DNA from: Bradyrhizobium sp. CB82
GTDB taxonomy: Bacteria > Pseudomonadota > Alphaproteobacteria > Rhizobiales > Xanthobacteraceae
Length of the DNA: 64,000 bases
Reading direction: 5' to 3'
NCBI RefSeq assembly: GCF_029714405.1
Contig: NZ_CP121650.1
Location: forward strand, 2,113,001-2,177,000
Below are positions 45,781 through 54,637 of this stretch, piece by piece. The notes below the pieces were generated by a model that was given only the letters and a program-made list of their open reading frames with translations, was not told where the DNA came from and did no database searches. A program made the position numbers and the translations under genes. The stretch's first letter is position 1, and each line of letters starts with the position of its first letter.

Positions 45781-47880
45781 CTAGGCGGAGCTTTCCGGCT
45801 CTCTATTCTCTCGGCGGGCCCTCCTGCGCACGGGATGAGTCTTGAGAAGGTTGTCGATCGCGGTGCGATCCAGATATCCCGTCTCTTCCAATCGCCGCGC
45901 CACCGCCTCCACGACTGTCCGGTTCTCGGAGATCAATTCACGGGCGCGGGCCAGGCATCGGTCCAGGCGCTGCTTGATCAGCTCTACCACCGAAGCATCG
46001 TGGAGTAGCATCTCGGTGGCGCGATCCGAAAAGTGCGCCACGCCGAGAGCGCCGAAGCCGAAACGAAGTTCGAGATCGATTGCAGCTTCGGTTGCCCGGG
46101 CGAAGTCGCTGTCCTCTCCGATTCCGGATCCGGCGGTCGCCCAAGAATCACCAAGGATGATCTCCTCAGCGCCGCGACCGCTTAGGAGGGCCGTGATGTA
46201 GTTCTCGATCCCGTCCAGTGTTTGCGAATTGGCCCTGGAGAGCTCGACGCGAGTTGCGCCACCGTGATCCAGGATGGTCAGCGCGCGCGGTTCGAACACC
46301 GCCAGGGCAACGCCCACGACGACATGCCCCGCCTCATGAACCGCACACGTTCGCCGCAACGACTTGGGCATTCCTTCGCGGCCGCACCGGACCTCTTGCA
46401 GCAGATCGTCGAGCTCAAGGTCCCGCTCGGCGCGGCGAGCCTGCGACTTCGCGCGGCGTACCCACGCCTCGACGTCGGCGCCGGTCTTGCCAGCGGCAGC
46501 AAGCGCTGCAGGCATCAGGTCCACGCCCCGCAGCACGTCATGACCGATATGAAAGCGGAAGATGGCCGCGAGCGTCTCGGAATCGGGCAGGTCGATCTCG
46601 ATCGTACGATCAAGCCGACCGGCGCGCTTCACCGCCGCGTCGATGTGCTCGGGGTGATTGGTTGCGCCGATTACCACGACGCCCGGCCGATCTTCGATAC
46701 CGGCAAGCAGCTCCAAAAGAAGATTGACGATCTGCGTCCAATATTCCTTGTACTCGCTTGTCAGCGTCGCGCGGTCGGATATTCCGTCCAGTTCGTCGAT
46801 GAACAAAATGCAGGGGGCGAGCTGGCGCGCCCGCGAGAACGACTCCTTGATCGCGGCCAACGTGCCAGACAAGTAAGGGGAGGCATTCCAGTCAGCGACG
46901 GAGGTTGACACGAGGGGTACATTTGCCGACTTCGCCACCGCCCGGGCGAATTGCGTTTTCCCGATACCCGGCGGACCGACCAGAAGCAACCCTTTTTCGA
47001 TACATTCCCACGGCAGCGCCCCGGAGCGGTATTCGCGAAGGTCGTTCACGAGATTGAGGCCCCATTCCCGGGCTGCGCCGTAGCCGGCGAGCTCATCCAG
47101 GGCGGGGCCCCGGTGATCGAAGAACGATTTCGTTGCGACGATCCGTTGCAGTCGTTCGACGCACTCGTCGGCTGTGCGGTCGGAGCGGACCGAAAGTACA
47201 AGGTCGGAGATGTCGACGGCTCGAACGAGCTGGTCGTCCAGCGCCGTGCTTGGGGATCTCCCGGTCACCGCTTCGATCACCAGCGCGACGCCGGCGCCGT
47301 CGAGCTGACTCAGCGCGAGATGGTGCTCGGCTGCGCGAAGCAAGTCGCGCGGCGAGTGGCGGCGCGGATCGGGCGCCAGGCCGAATACCGGAGCTCGGGC
47401 GTGTAAGGCCTGTGCAATCGTGTCGTTCCCACGCTCCGCCTTGTGCTCGTTGGAGGTGCCGTCCCTTGCCAGCAGCAATACCGGACGGATCGGTCCGTGA
47501 TTGAAGGTTCGCTCGTCGAGTACCTGGGCCTCGGCGCCGAACGCGCAGGTTTTTAGCACTTGGCGAACCAGGGAAACCACTTCGGCGCCGTAAGTTGCAA
47601 GTGAGACCACCGGGCAACCTCGCCGCAGTTCGCGAGTCAATCCCTCGACCGGCTCAATCGCGCGCGCCACGAGCACCGCAGCAGCTGCCAGATCGGCTCG
47701 AATGGAGGTCCGGCCGACGGATTCAGGTGCGGTGGCCAAATCGTTGATCAGGTGCTCGATCGGGTCGTCCGCGTCGCCGCTGCGCAGCAGCGGTCCGCTG
47801 TTGGTGCCAGCTTTGGCAGCCAGCATGTCAAGGTAAGCCCGCGCGAGAAGGTCGCGCCGACCTGGTCTGTACTGCTTCAT
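45781..47880 (-). CDS. Soluble FtsH-like AAA+ / M41 metalloprotease
   Basis: The 699-residue protein has a novel-looking N-terminal region of about 280 residues without membrane helices. An AAA+ module follows: Walker A GPPGIGKT about residue 305, Walker B CILFIDELD, and sensor VVVIGATNHPEHIDAAVKRA then GRLDR. The C-terminal M41 protease domain has the zinc motif HEAGHVVVG and the acidic third ligand in GEDSDFARA. Membrane FtsH has two N-terminal helices that are absent here. ATP-driven proteolysis of soluble substrates is the expected role. It heads a leftward group with a DUF433 frame and a secreted protein. Confidence 0.85.
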   Translation of the reverse strand: MKQYRPGRRDLLARAYLDMLAAKAGTNSGPLLRSGDADDPIEHLINDLATAPESVGRTSIRADLAAAAVLVARAIEPVEGLTRELRRGCPVVSLATYGAEVVSLVRQVLKTCAFGAEAQVLDERTFNHGPIRPVLLLARDGTSNEHKAERGNDTIAQALHARAPVFGLAPDPRRHSPRDLLRAAEHHLALSQLDGAGVALVIEAVTGRSPSTALDDQLVRAVDISDLVLSVRSDRTADECVERLQRIVATKSFFDHRGPALDELAGYGAAREWGLNLVNDLREYRSGALPWECIEKGLLLVGPPGIGKTQFARAVAKSANVPLVSTSVADWNASPYLSGTLAAIKESFSRARQLAPCILFIDELDGISDRATLTSEYKEYWTQIVNLLLELLAGIEDRPGVVVIGATNHPEHIDAAVKRAGRLDRTIEIDLPDSETLAAIFRFHIGHDVLRGVDLMPAALAAAGKTGADVEAWVRRAKSQARRAERDLELDDLLQEVRCGREGMPKSLRRTCAVHEAGHVVVGVALAVFEPRALTILDHGGATRVELSRANSQTLDGIENYITALLSGRGAEEIILGDSWATAGSGIGEDSDFARATEAAIDLELRFGFGALGVAHFSDRATEMLLHDASVVELIKQRLDRCLARARELISENRTVVEAVARRLEETGYLDRTAIDNLLKTHPVRRRARRENREPESSA

Positions 47881-48304
47881 GGCTTCGCTCCGTTCAAATA
47901 CATTTGAGACGAATCCAATCCGGCCAATTGCGATACCTATTGTCCGCGGCGGTGCCGGCCACCGTCGGTCACAGCTTGGCTTGCCGATCGACTAGACCCG
48001 CAGACGCACGTCAGTCCTCCAGCCCGCGGTGCTCGTACACGAAAGTGGTGTTGTTTCCCCCAAGAGGCGGCAGTGAAATCTGACCGTACTGGTCCGCCGC
48101 TTTCTTCGACGGCGAGGAGCTCTTGTTACCGTTCTCTGACTAGAGATCCGCAATGTTGCGCTATGGATCGCCCTTAGGTACCTCATCTCGCGAGTGATGA
48201 ACTGCACATCGATCGAGTCGCAGATGCGTAGCGATCCGGGGCGTAGACCACTGGCAGGTGCGGCACCGAAAGCGTGCCATTGCTACTCCTTATCTATCCT
48301 CTTG
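47881..48304. other. Gap between protease and the tandem family
   Basis: About 420 bases with no convincing gene; probably holds the promoter of the leftward protease gene. Confidence 0.4.
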
Positions 48305-48832
48305 CTACCGGTCCTCCGGCGGCCCAATGAAGCTGTCGGTGACGCGGTCGTAGCGGCGCAGTATGCAAACGGGCGGCTCGGTCGGTCCGACCACACGTAC
48401 AATGTGGAGGCGCTCATTGGCGCCGGTTGCCAATATCGGCCGGCCCTCGGCGTGCTTCTCGCAACGGACCAACAAGTTGTCGTAAGCGTGATGCTTAGCG
48501 CCTTCCGCGCCGCAGAGCTCGCACGTGCAGCTGCTGCGTGCCTGAGCGAGTGCGAGGGCCTCTTCGATGCGGGCCCTGGTCTCCTCCGAGACCCTGCCTT
48601 CCCAGCCGACACGCAGGATCCCGAACTTTTGCTTGATGCGGACAAACTCGAAGGTCTCGTTCTCCCGAAGGGCCTCTTCAATGCGGCCGCACAGCCGCTC
48701 CAGCACGTCCCGCCAGCCTTCGCTGCACAGCGGATAGCCGAAAGTATCCTTTGGCTCGTCCTGCATGAAGTCGAATAGCCTAGGGTGAGCCCCCATGAAT
48801 TCGATCCGCCAGTCCTGAGCGATCTGCGTCAT
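48305..48832 (-). CDS. CxCxxCG-type protein, tandem copy 1
   Basis: The 175-residue protein starts at an ATG one base after the preceding copy's stop. Domain order: N-terminal helix with RIEFMGAHPRLFDF; YPLCSEGWRDVLERLCGRIE; KQKFGILRVGWEG; ALAQARSSCTCELCGAEG; VRCEKHAEG; RRYDRVTDSF. The cysteine cluster (CTCELCG plus a later Cys and His) probably binds zinc. This layout resembles uncharacterised phage proteins with an IKEKFGxLR motif. It is the last of three tandem genes. Confidence 0.7.
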   Translation of the reverse strand: MTQIAQDWRIEFMGAHPRLFDFMQDEPKDTFGYPLCSEGWRDVLERLCGRIEEALRENETFEFVRIKQKFGILRVGWEGRVSEETRARIEEALALAQARSSCTCELCGAEGAKHHAYDNLLVRCEKHAEGRPILATGANERLHIVRVVGPTEPPVCILRRYDRVTDSFIGPPEDR

Positions 48833-48833
48833 C

Positions 48834-49364
48834 TCACTCCTCCTCATCTTGCGCCGGGTCGACGAAGCGGTCGTTCTCACGGTCGTAACGACGGGACTCA
48901 TAGCCAGAACCATCGCGCCTCAGCATGCGAATGATGTGCATCTTCTTATCCTCGCGCTCTTCCGCGACCGGCATGCCTCTGGCGTGAGCGACACAGCGCG
49001 TCATGCAGACGCCATCGACAAGATAGAGCCGCCCCAGTTCCCCACAGAGCTCGCAAGTGCATGCGCTGCGTGCTTCAGCGAGTGCGATAGCCTCGTGAAT
49101 TCTGCATATGGTCGCGGGCATCACCTGGCCGCGCCAGGATACTCTTAGGCGGCCGACTGCTTCCCTGATTCGATAGAGGTGGATCCGCTCGTCGTCTCCG
49201 AGCGCCGCCTCGAGCCTGACGCACAAGCGCTGAATCAGATCGCGCCAGCCGCCCTCGCAGCGAGGATACCCGAGTGCAGCCCCGGGATTCCCAGCCGGTG
49301 GACAGAATAGGCCGCGGTGCGCCTCGATGAGCTCGATCTGCCAGTCCTTGAAGAAGCCCGCCAT
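48834..49364 (-). CDS. CxCxxCG-type protein, tandem copy 2
   Basis: The 176-residue protein has the same order as copy 1: QIELIEAHRGLF, YPRCEGGWRDLIQRLCVRLE, LRVSWRGQ, ALAEARSACTCELCGELG, TRCVAHARG, RRYDRENDRFVDP. It ends in EEE-stop, and that GAGGAGGAG is the ribosome site for copy 1 one base later; the same junction joins copy 3 to copy 2. Such coupling suggests equal expression. Identity to copy 1 is roughly 40-45% by eye. Confidence 0.7.
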   Translation of the reverse strand: MAGFFKDWQIELIEAHRGLFCPPAGNPGAALGYPRCEGGWRDLIQRLCVRLEAALGDDERIHLYRIREAVGRLRVSWRGQVMPATICRIHEAIALAEARSACTCELCGELGRLYLVDGVCMTRCVAHARGMPVAEEREDKKMHIIRMLRRDGSGYESRRYDRENDRFVDPAQDEEE

Positions 49365-49365
49365 C

Positions 49366-49903
49366 TCACTCCTCCTCGATTCCAAGCGAGGCGGGGTCGA
49401 CGTCGATAAAGACGTCGTTCTCGCGATCGTAGCGACGGCAGCGCACCACGCGCCGGCGCCAACGTACCGTTTCTCGATGAGGACGTTCTCGAAGCCGGCG
49501 GATCTCTTCGGGGCGGCGCCCCTCGGCGTGCGCGGTGCAGCGCGTCGTCAGCCAGCCTGGGCCGTACAGCCGGCCGGGCTCGCCGCAGACCTCGCAGGAG
49601 CAGGCGCTGCGGGCTTCCGCCAGGTCGATGGCTTCCTCGACCTTGGCGTCGGCGTCCGGAGACAGGGCGCCATGCCAATAGAATCGCAACGTGCCGAACT
49701 TTTCCTTGATTTGCGTGGCTTGAAAACGCCCCGCCCTCGGCCTGGACCGCCGTCCGGATCCGGCCGCAGCACCGCTCCAGGAGGTCGCGCCAGCCGTTGC
49801 CGACCTCGGGCCAGCCCTGCGCCAAGGGCGGATCGCCGACCGGGTGGAAGTTATCGGGATAAGCGTCAACCAGCTTGGCCCGCCAATCGTTGGAATTGAC
49901 CAT
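49366..49903 (-). pseudogene. CxCxxCG-type protein, tandem copy 3, frameshifted
   Basis: From an ATG at 49903 it reads MVNSNDWRAKLVDAYPDNF and GWRDLLERCCGRIRTAVQAE. An extra G in the run near 49730 shifts the frame; the continuation is RFQATQIKEKFGTLRFYWHG, LAEARSACSCEVCGEPG, TRCTAHAEG and RRYDRENDVFIDV, ending IEEE-stop. All family parts are present across the two frames. The homopolymer location allows a sequencing error or a phase-variable run. Confidence 0.7.
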
Positions 49904-50015
49904 CGAAGTGTCTCGTGACGAAAAGAGTTGTGCCTGTCGACGAGCCGGCGAACGACATCGATCCGGTGATCGCAGTGCGGACCCGGCTCTTTCGTGCAGC
50001 CGTCGAGGTGTCTCT

Positions 50016-50606
50016 CTAACGCTCACGCACCACGCTGCGCGGCCCTAAGGGGCCGTCGTGGATCTCGATTTCCACCAGCCCTTCGCACGCCAACGCACAC
50101 ACGGCGGCGAAGATGTCGCAGCACGGGCGGGCGCGCTCCTCGATTTCAAGTATCGTTTGCGGGCCGTCTTCGGCGAGCGCCGCTGCGATCTTCAGTCGAT
50201 CCCTGATAGATACGTGGAAGCGCGCGTTGGACCAGACTTCTCGCACGTTGGAGTAGATCGGCTCGCGTCGGATGTCCTCGGCATCGCGTTCCAGAAGGCG
50301 CAGCCCTTCCGACGTCAGCACCTCGCTGAGTCGCTGGTAGTCGGCTGCGGATCTCCGCGGTCGCCTTTCGCAGACGGCGAGCAGGAAATCTCCGTCAATC
50401 CTTTGCAGCACCACGCTCATCAGCGTGGGCGGCGTACCATATGGGTTCGGAGCCTTCCGATACTGAAGCGCGCGTACCTGCGCATCAAGGCTCGCCTCCT
50501 GGAGCGCGTCACGGAGCAGGAGGCTTTCAACGGGAATGGCGACCTTGCATTTCGGACCGTTGAAGGTGGTCGCTGCTGCCTTACGAAGGGGGTTGTTGCC
50601 ATGCAT
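50016..50606 (-). CDS. Hypothetical protein, possibly TnsA-like
   Basis: The 196-residue protein has a possible nuclease core: SLDAQVRALQYRKAP (first acidic residue), SVVLQRIDGDFLLAVCERRP (acidic and basic pair), SEVLTSEGLRLL, and REPIYSNVREVW, a pattern like the end of TnsA-type domains. The last 60 residues look like a winged helix (DRLKIAAALAEDGPQTILEI). The comparison with TnsA is weak and unsupported by other Tn7 genes. It lies immediately upstream of the tandem family on the same strand. Confidence 0.5.
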   Translation of the reverse strand: MHGNNPLRKAAATTFNGPKCKVAIPVESLLLRDALQEASLDAQVRALQYRKAPNPYGTPPTLMSVVLQRIDGDFLLAVCERRPRRSAADYQRLSEVLTSEGLRLLERDAEDIRREPIYSNVREVWSNARFHVSIRDRLKIAAALAEDGPQTILEIEERARPCCDIFAAVCALACEGLVEIEIHDGPLGPRSVVRER

Positions 50607-50890
50607 GACACGATGTCCTGAACGCGTTGCGGGCGTAGATGGCGACGTTCCAGACGGTGATGATCGATGAACATGAGCGCCTTCCTTCCATAGGTGAATT
50701 GATTTCGGCGGACCGCGCCGGACAAGCGAAGCCGAGTACGAGCGCGGTCTGGTTGCCCAGGACGAGCGCTTTCGATGTGCTGAATGCGAGGCGAACTTGT
50801 GAGTGCGTCAGTTCAACAACAGTGCTGTTCTGCCGGGTCGCATGCTGTAGGACCCAAATGTCAAGAGGCCAACTCGGAGGTTTGGTCGAT

Positions 50891-50908
50891 GACACGTTAA
50901 AGCGTGTC
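50891..50908. promoter_or_regulatory. XRE-type palindromic operator, second copy
   Basis: GACACGTTAAAGCGTGTC is identical in its central 16 bases to the site at 36691-36708. It lies in the divergent gap. Confidence 0.6.
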
Positions 50909-51217
50909 ACAAAATTGCGCCAAAGATATGGCGGTCAGCCACCACAGCGGAAAATCGTGCGAACCGCAATGTTGGGCGACGCCGACGGATCCCTGCGGCG
51001 TGGTGGCAGGGGCCGTAGCGTGTGGCGGCGCCACTCGCGCACACCACTCCAGTAGCAACCGTCCTCGTTCTCATAGACGCCGCCCGCGTTCGGCCGACAG
51101 TCCGTTCCAATCCCCAAGCTTCAACACGATAATCCGAGGTTTGACTGATCTGGGTCTAGCCAATCCAACACGATTCCGAAAACGGTCTTTCCTCCCGGTT
51201 CCACTGGCGCATACGAT

Positions 51218-51235
51218 GACACGCTATAAAGTGTC
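51218..51235. promoter_or_regulatory. XRE-type palindromic operator, variant copy
   Basis: GACACGCTATAAAGTGTC keeps the outer GACAC/GTGTC arms and total length of the other two sites. Confidence 0.45.
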
Positions 51236-51390
51236 GACGATCTGACTGATCGACCAGCTAAATTTCGACTATCCTGATGATCGTGTTGAGATCGTGGTGA
51301 TCCAGCGATCGTGCAGCTCGGATTATCGCGTGGTATTCTCTAAGTTGGTGCAGCCGCCTTCTCCCGCTTTGTGTGATCGAGGATCAAGCT

Positions 51391-51624
51391 ATGCCAAAGC
51401 CGGTTCAAATCGACGCCGACCTGTACGCGCGCGCGGCCACTGCGGCATCGCGCGAAGGAAAACACGTCGAGACTTACATAAACGAGCTGCTCCAAATGCA
51501 GCTGAGAGATGTGGAGAGAATGCACGAGATTGTTAGGGATCTCGATGAGATCGCTGGAGACGATGCCGAAGAGGCGTGGATTCTCCGCGGAAACTCTACA
51601 CGGGCAAAAGGCTCAGGCTCGTGA
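51391..51624 (+). CDS. Ribbon-helix-helix-like small protein
   Basis: The 77-residue protein starts MPKPVQIDADLYARAATAAS and continues EGKHVETYINELLQ, the strand-helix-helix pattern of CopG/ParD-type DNA-binding or antitoxin proteins. The C-terminal half is acidic. A GAGGA lies about nine bases upstream. No toxin follows; the next gene is convergent. Confidence 0.55.
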   Translation: MPKPVQIDADLYARAATAASREGKHVETYINELLQMQLRDVERMHEIVRDLDEIAGDDAEEAWILRGNSTRAKGSGS

Positions 51625-51679
51625 GCCCTCCAACACGACAATCCGGATAGCCCAAATTCCGCGCCAAATGGGCGGTGGC

Positions 51680-52021
51680 TCAGGAATGCCCGGATCCGAC
51701 CCGCGGATCGCCGCTGTTCGCCGCAAACAAGCCGGCAAGATCAACGTCCAGCGCGATTGCAATTCTGACAAGGGAGTCCAGCGTTACGTTGGCCTCGCTG
51801 AGCTCGATCTGGCTGACCAGTGCCTGGCGGACCCCGGCTCGTTCGGCCAGATCCCGCTGGCTCAAGTTCGATAACTGCCGCCGCTCCTTGACCCTGCGGG
51901 CCAGCGTTGCCCGCAGCTGCAATTGAGCCTCAAGGAAGGATTCAGATGTCGCCAAGCGCTCACTCCCGGAGTCCTTGGTTTGGAAGGCCGCAGTTTGACA
52001 TGTTAGGCGAGACGGCGCCAC
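51680..52021 (-). CDS. XRE-family regulator
   Basis: The protein has up to 113 residues. The helix-turn-helix domain reads RVKERRQLSNLSQRDLAERA then GVRQALVSQIELSEANVTLD and SLVRIAIALDVDLAGLF. Wording is close to the XRE protein at 36743-36988 (GLRQGLISALELATANPTLE). The first 30 residues are less typical, so an internal TTG start is possible. The shared palindrome near both XRE genes suggests that one or both bind it. Confidence 0.75.
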   Translation of the reverse strand: MAPSRLTCQTAAFQTKDSGSERLATSESFLEAQLQLRATLARRVKERRQLSNLSQRDLAERAGVRQALVSQIELSEANVTLDSLVRIAIALDVDLAGLFAANSGDPRVGSGHS

Positions 52022-52360
52022 ATTTCCGAGCGAGCATTTCGCTCGTCCCCCCGACCTCTATAACAGAGTAGACGGACGGCCACAGGTCTCCGAGACATCA
52101 ACCCAGCTCGGCCCGACGTGCAACAGTCGCTTTTCACTAGGTCAAATGAAGATCGGCGAAATCTTTGGGAATATAGCGTTTCTCGATGAATGGTTCGACT
52201 TGAGGAAGTCGAACGAATCCTTGCGGCGGACGATTTTGATTTTTTTTGATCGTTGAAACGGACATCGAAAATTTGCGGAACATCGATGCTGTGCTTGTCC
52301 GCAGCGGGAGACCCACTCTAAGTGAGGAACTCAGTCAGCAATTTCGTACGTGAACCGAAG
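52022..52360. other. Gap with a hairpin and T-run
   Basis: About 340 bases. A perfect 9-bp hairpin GTTCGACTT-GAGG-AAGTCGAAC lies at 52193-52214, and an eight-T run at about 52237-52244. They are about 22 bases apart, too far for a classical terminator. A small RNA is possible but unproven. Confidence 0.35.
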
Positions 52361-52540
52361 ATGTCAAAGCCGAGCCGAAATCTGCCCACCAGCGGTTACG
52401 CAATCATGATCGATGGCCTTGTGAAGACTGAGTTCGCGACGAGAGATGGGGTGGAGATCGCGGCGCGGGATCTGAAGCGGCGATTTCCCATGCTGCAAGT
52501 CAAAATCTACGATGCGGTCGCTGGGCAGATCGTGGCGTGA
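52361..52540 (+). CDS. Small conserved hypothetical protein
   Basis: The 59-residue protein reads TSGYAIMIDGLVKTEFATRD then GVEIAARDLKRRFPMLQVKI. This type (beta strand, helix, RFPMLQVKIYD end) is frequent in Bradyrhizobium. It starts at ATG 52361; a longer GTG start at 52322 is possible. Function unknown. Confidence 0.55.
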   Translation: MSKPSRNLPTSGYAIMIDGLVKTEFATRDGVEIAARDLKRRFPMLQVKIYDAVAGQIVA

Positions 52541-52797
52541 GTGCCTCTTGACCGTTCGTCACCGTTTGTACGCGTCCTAGTCCTTTTCCGTTCCGCAGTG
52601 AACAAAAGCAGCCGCTGCGGCTCGGTTAAGCGTGCGGACGAGCTGGATGGCGGCATCGTTTACGAGCGCGCGGTGCGCACCGAAGCGTTGGCGGGCATCG
52701 CAAAACGCCAATGCCCTCGGCGAATGGCGGAGTGCTGGCCTCGGGTCAGGAGGGCCGCCCGATGTTTCCGACAGCGGCGGTCCGGCACGCGCCAAGC

Positions 52798-54498
52798 TCA
52801 CGCGCTGCGAAGCCCCCTCTGGCGTTGCTGCCGTTTGCCGCGGTTTGCCGCCGGTCGCGAACCGTGCTCGCGGCGAGGCTGCGAGCGGCCCCGGTGCTGC
52901 TGCGGTCCTGCGACCTGCGGCAGCTTCGGCAGCGGCCAGCCGAGCTTCTCCGGGCTATTCTGGTCGAGTTCGTGCGGCATGGGCAAGGTGCCGCCGGCCT
53001 CGACATAGGCGCTCAGCACGGCGTCGCTCCACAATTTCATCGCCTCGATCTTCAACGGCATCTCTTGGCTCGTAAGGTAAAACTCCCGCGTAACCTCCGA
53101 CATCTCGTCGTCCGGATCGTTTCTGTCGTGCGGCAGGACGTGGCCGAGCAGGGCCGATACGGCCGCTCCAGACACCTTGTCGGGATGCTCCTTCAGGAAA
53201 TCCGTGCCTACGGTCCTCACGAGGTGTGGCCAGAAGCGCGGCAGATCCCGCAAATAGTTTTCCGTGTACTCTCCTTTGCTGTTCTTCTTCCTGCCGCCCA
53301 TGGCGCGCAAATGCGCATTCAGGCTGCTTGGATAGAGTCCGGGATCGGGATTTTGGGGGTGATTGCGGCGGCTCCTTCTTCGGGAGGAGGCGAACATCCA
53401 ATCGCTCCTGCTGCGCAGGCCGCGCTTCTTGCCGATGAGCGCTTCAAAATCTCGCTCGCAACAACGCACGATGTGGAGCAGGAAGGGCGGAATCGGGAGC
53501 ATGAAGCGCCGCTTGTTCTTGACGCCCTCGGCGGGCCATTCCGCCGTGCCCCAGGGTTGGGACGCCGTGGAATACGGGTTCAGAGGATCGACATATTGCA
53601 GCTTGCTCCGCCGGAGCTGCGTGCAGGTGTATTTCCGGTTCAGCGTGAACACCAGCCACCACAGGCTGGCCCGCACCGCAGGTGAGACCTTCCGGTTTCC
53701 GCTGCGACCGGCGCAGTAGCGTTCGTGAATCACCAGCAGCTTGCCCAGCGCGTCGACCTTGAACGCCTGCCTGGCCTCGTTGAACTCGCGGTCGCGCTCC
53801 TCCATCTCCTCGATTTCATCGGCCGTCGGTTGCGGCGGCTTGATCTCCTCCCACCAGGGCACGACGCCAGCGAGTCCGCTCTCGATGGTGCGTTCGGAAC
53901 GGGCCCAGGTCAGCGCGGCCCGCACCCAGGCGAGCGTCTTGCAGCAGGCGCCGTGCCCTCGCTCGCGGTGGACGGCATCGAGCAGCTCGATCAGGTCGAC
54001 GTCGGTCAGATTGGAGAGCCTCTTGGCCCGCCAGGGGGCGAACTGGGGCTTGTCGAAGCAACCCGCGATGTCGCTCAACGTGCTTGGCGCCGGCAGTTTG
54101 ACGCGCTTGCCCTTCTTGCGCTTGACGCGTCGCGAGGCCTGGAATTCGCGGTCGAGGTCGGCCCCGCTCCACCCCTTTGTGTGCGGTCGGCGGCCCGACC
54201 GCATCGCATAGTAGCGCGCGCCGGCGATGTCCCGCGCCTTCCTCACAGTGAGATAACTGTCGTCGCCGCGCTCGCGTTTGGCGTTGCCGATCCGCTTCAT
54301 CTGGCCGTTGGCCCGGACGAACCAGCCGACGCGGGGCCCGCGTTGGCGCAGGACCAGGAATCGTTTCTCCGTGTCGCAGTAGTCATAGAACTCATTCGAG
54401 TCCTTGGCGCCTGCCGCACGGGCGAGCGCTTCGGTGACCACCTCGTCGGTGATCAGAACTCGCTTCGACTTCTCAGCTGGTCTGGGTGAGCGTGACAT
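52798..54498 (-). CDS. Tyrosine-type phage integrase
   Basis: The 566-residue protein starts at an ATG after GGAGG. The N-terminal half has the DUF4102-like arm-binding and core-binding regions (NGQMKRIGNAKRE, LTVRKARDIAGARYYAMRSG, LTDVDLIELLDAV). The catalytic half has a first-Arg region (TQLRRSKLQYVD), PRFWPHLVRTVGTDFL with HxxR, SALLGHVLPHD and REFYL with the nucleophile Tyr. The gene starts about 150 bases left of a tRNA 3' fragment and reads away from it, the usual setting for tRNA-targeting integrases. It probably mobilised the element to its left. Confidence 0.88.
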   Translation of the reverse strand: MSRSPRPAEKSKRVLITDEVVTEALARAAGAKDSNEFYDYCDTEKRFLVLRQRGPRVGWFVRANGQMKRIGNAKRERGDDSYLTVRKARDIAGARYYAMRSGRRPHTKGWSGADLDREFQASRRVKRKKGKRVKLPAPSTLSDIAGCFDKPQFAPWRAKRLSNLTDVDLIELLDAVHRERGHGACCKTLAWVRAALTWARSERTIESGLAGVVPWWEEIKPPQPTADEIEEMEERDREFNEARQAFKVDALGKLLVIHERYCAGRSGNRKVSPAVRASLWWLVFTLNRKYTCTQLRRSKLQYVDPLNPYSTASQPWGTAEWPAEGVKNKRRFMLPIPPFLLHIVRCCERDFEALIGKKRGLRSRSDWMFASSRRRSRRNHPQNPDPGLYPSSLNAHLRAMGGRKKNSKGEYTENYLRDLPRFWPHLVRTVGTDFLKEHPDKVSGAAVSALLGHVLPHDRNDPDDEMSEVTREFYLTSQEMPLKIEAMKLWSDAVLSAYVEAGGTLPMPHELDQNSPEKLGWPLPKLPQVAGPQQHRGRSQPRREHGSRPAANRGKRQQRQRGLRSA

Positions 54499-54637
54499 GG
54501 CCACCTCCGTGACCCCTGCCGTAGCAATATCGTAGCATAGAGCGGCGGGGAGGGGGCGGAAAATCACCCTTGCAAGTGCCTGACGGGGTGGCGCTTTCCG
54601 GGCTTTTCGGGCCGGATCGGCACAAAAGACCCGCCGC

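Larger units (their letters stand above)
50607..51390. other. Regulatory gap between divergent genes
   Basis: About 780 bases between the leftward gene starting at 50606 and the rightward gene at 51391. It contains two of the three palindromes shared with the 36.7-kb XRE promoter. Open frames here lack motifs. Confidence 0.45.

Noticed and set aside
50639..51055. Plus-strand 138-residue frame in the divergent gap
   Set aside because: No motif or ribosome site, and it spans the operator palindrome.
53725..54489. Plus-strand frame over the integrase
   Set aside because: Antisense shadow of the integrase.
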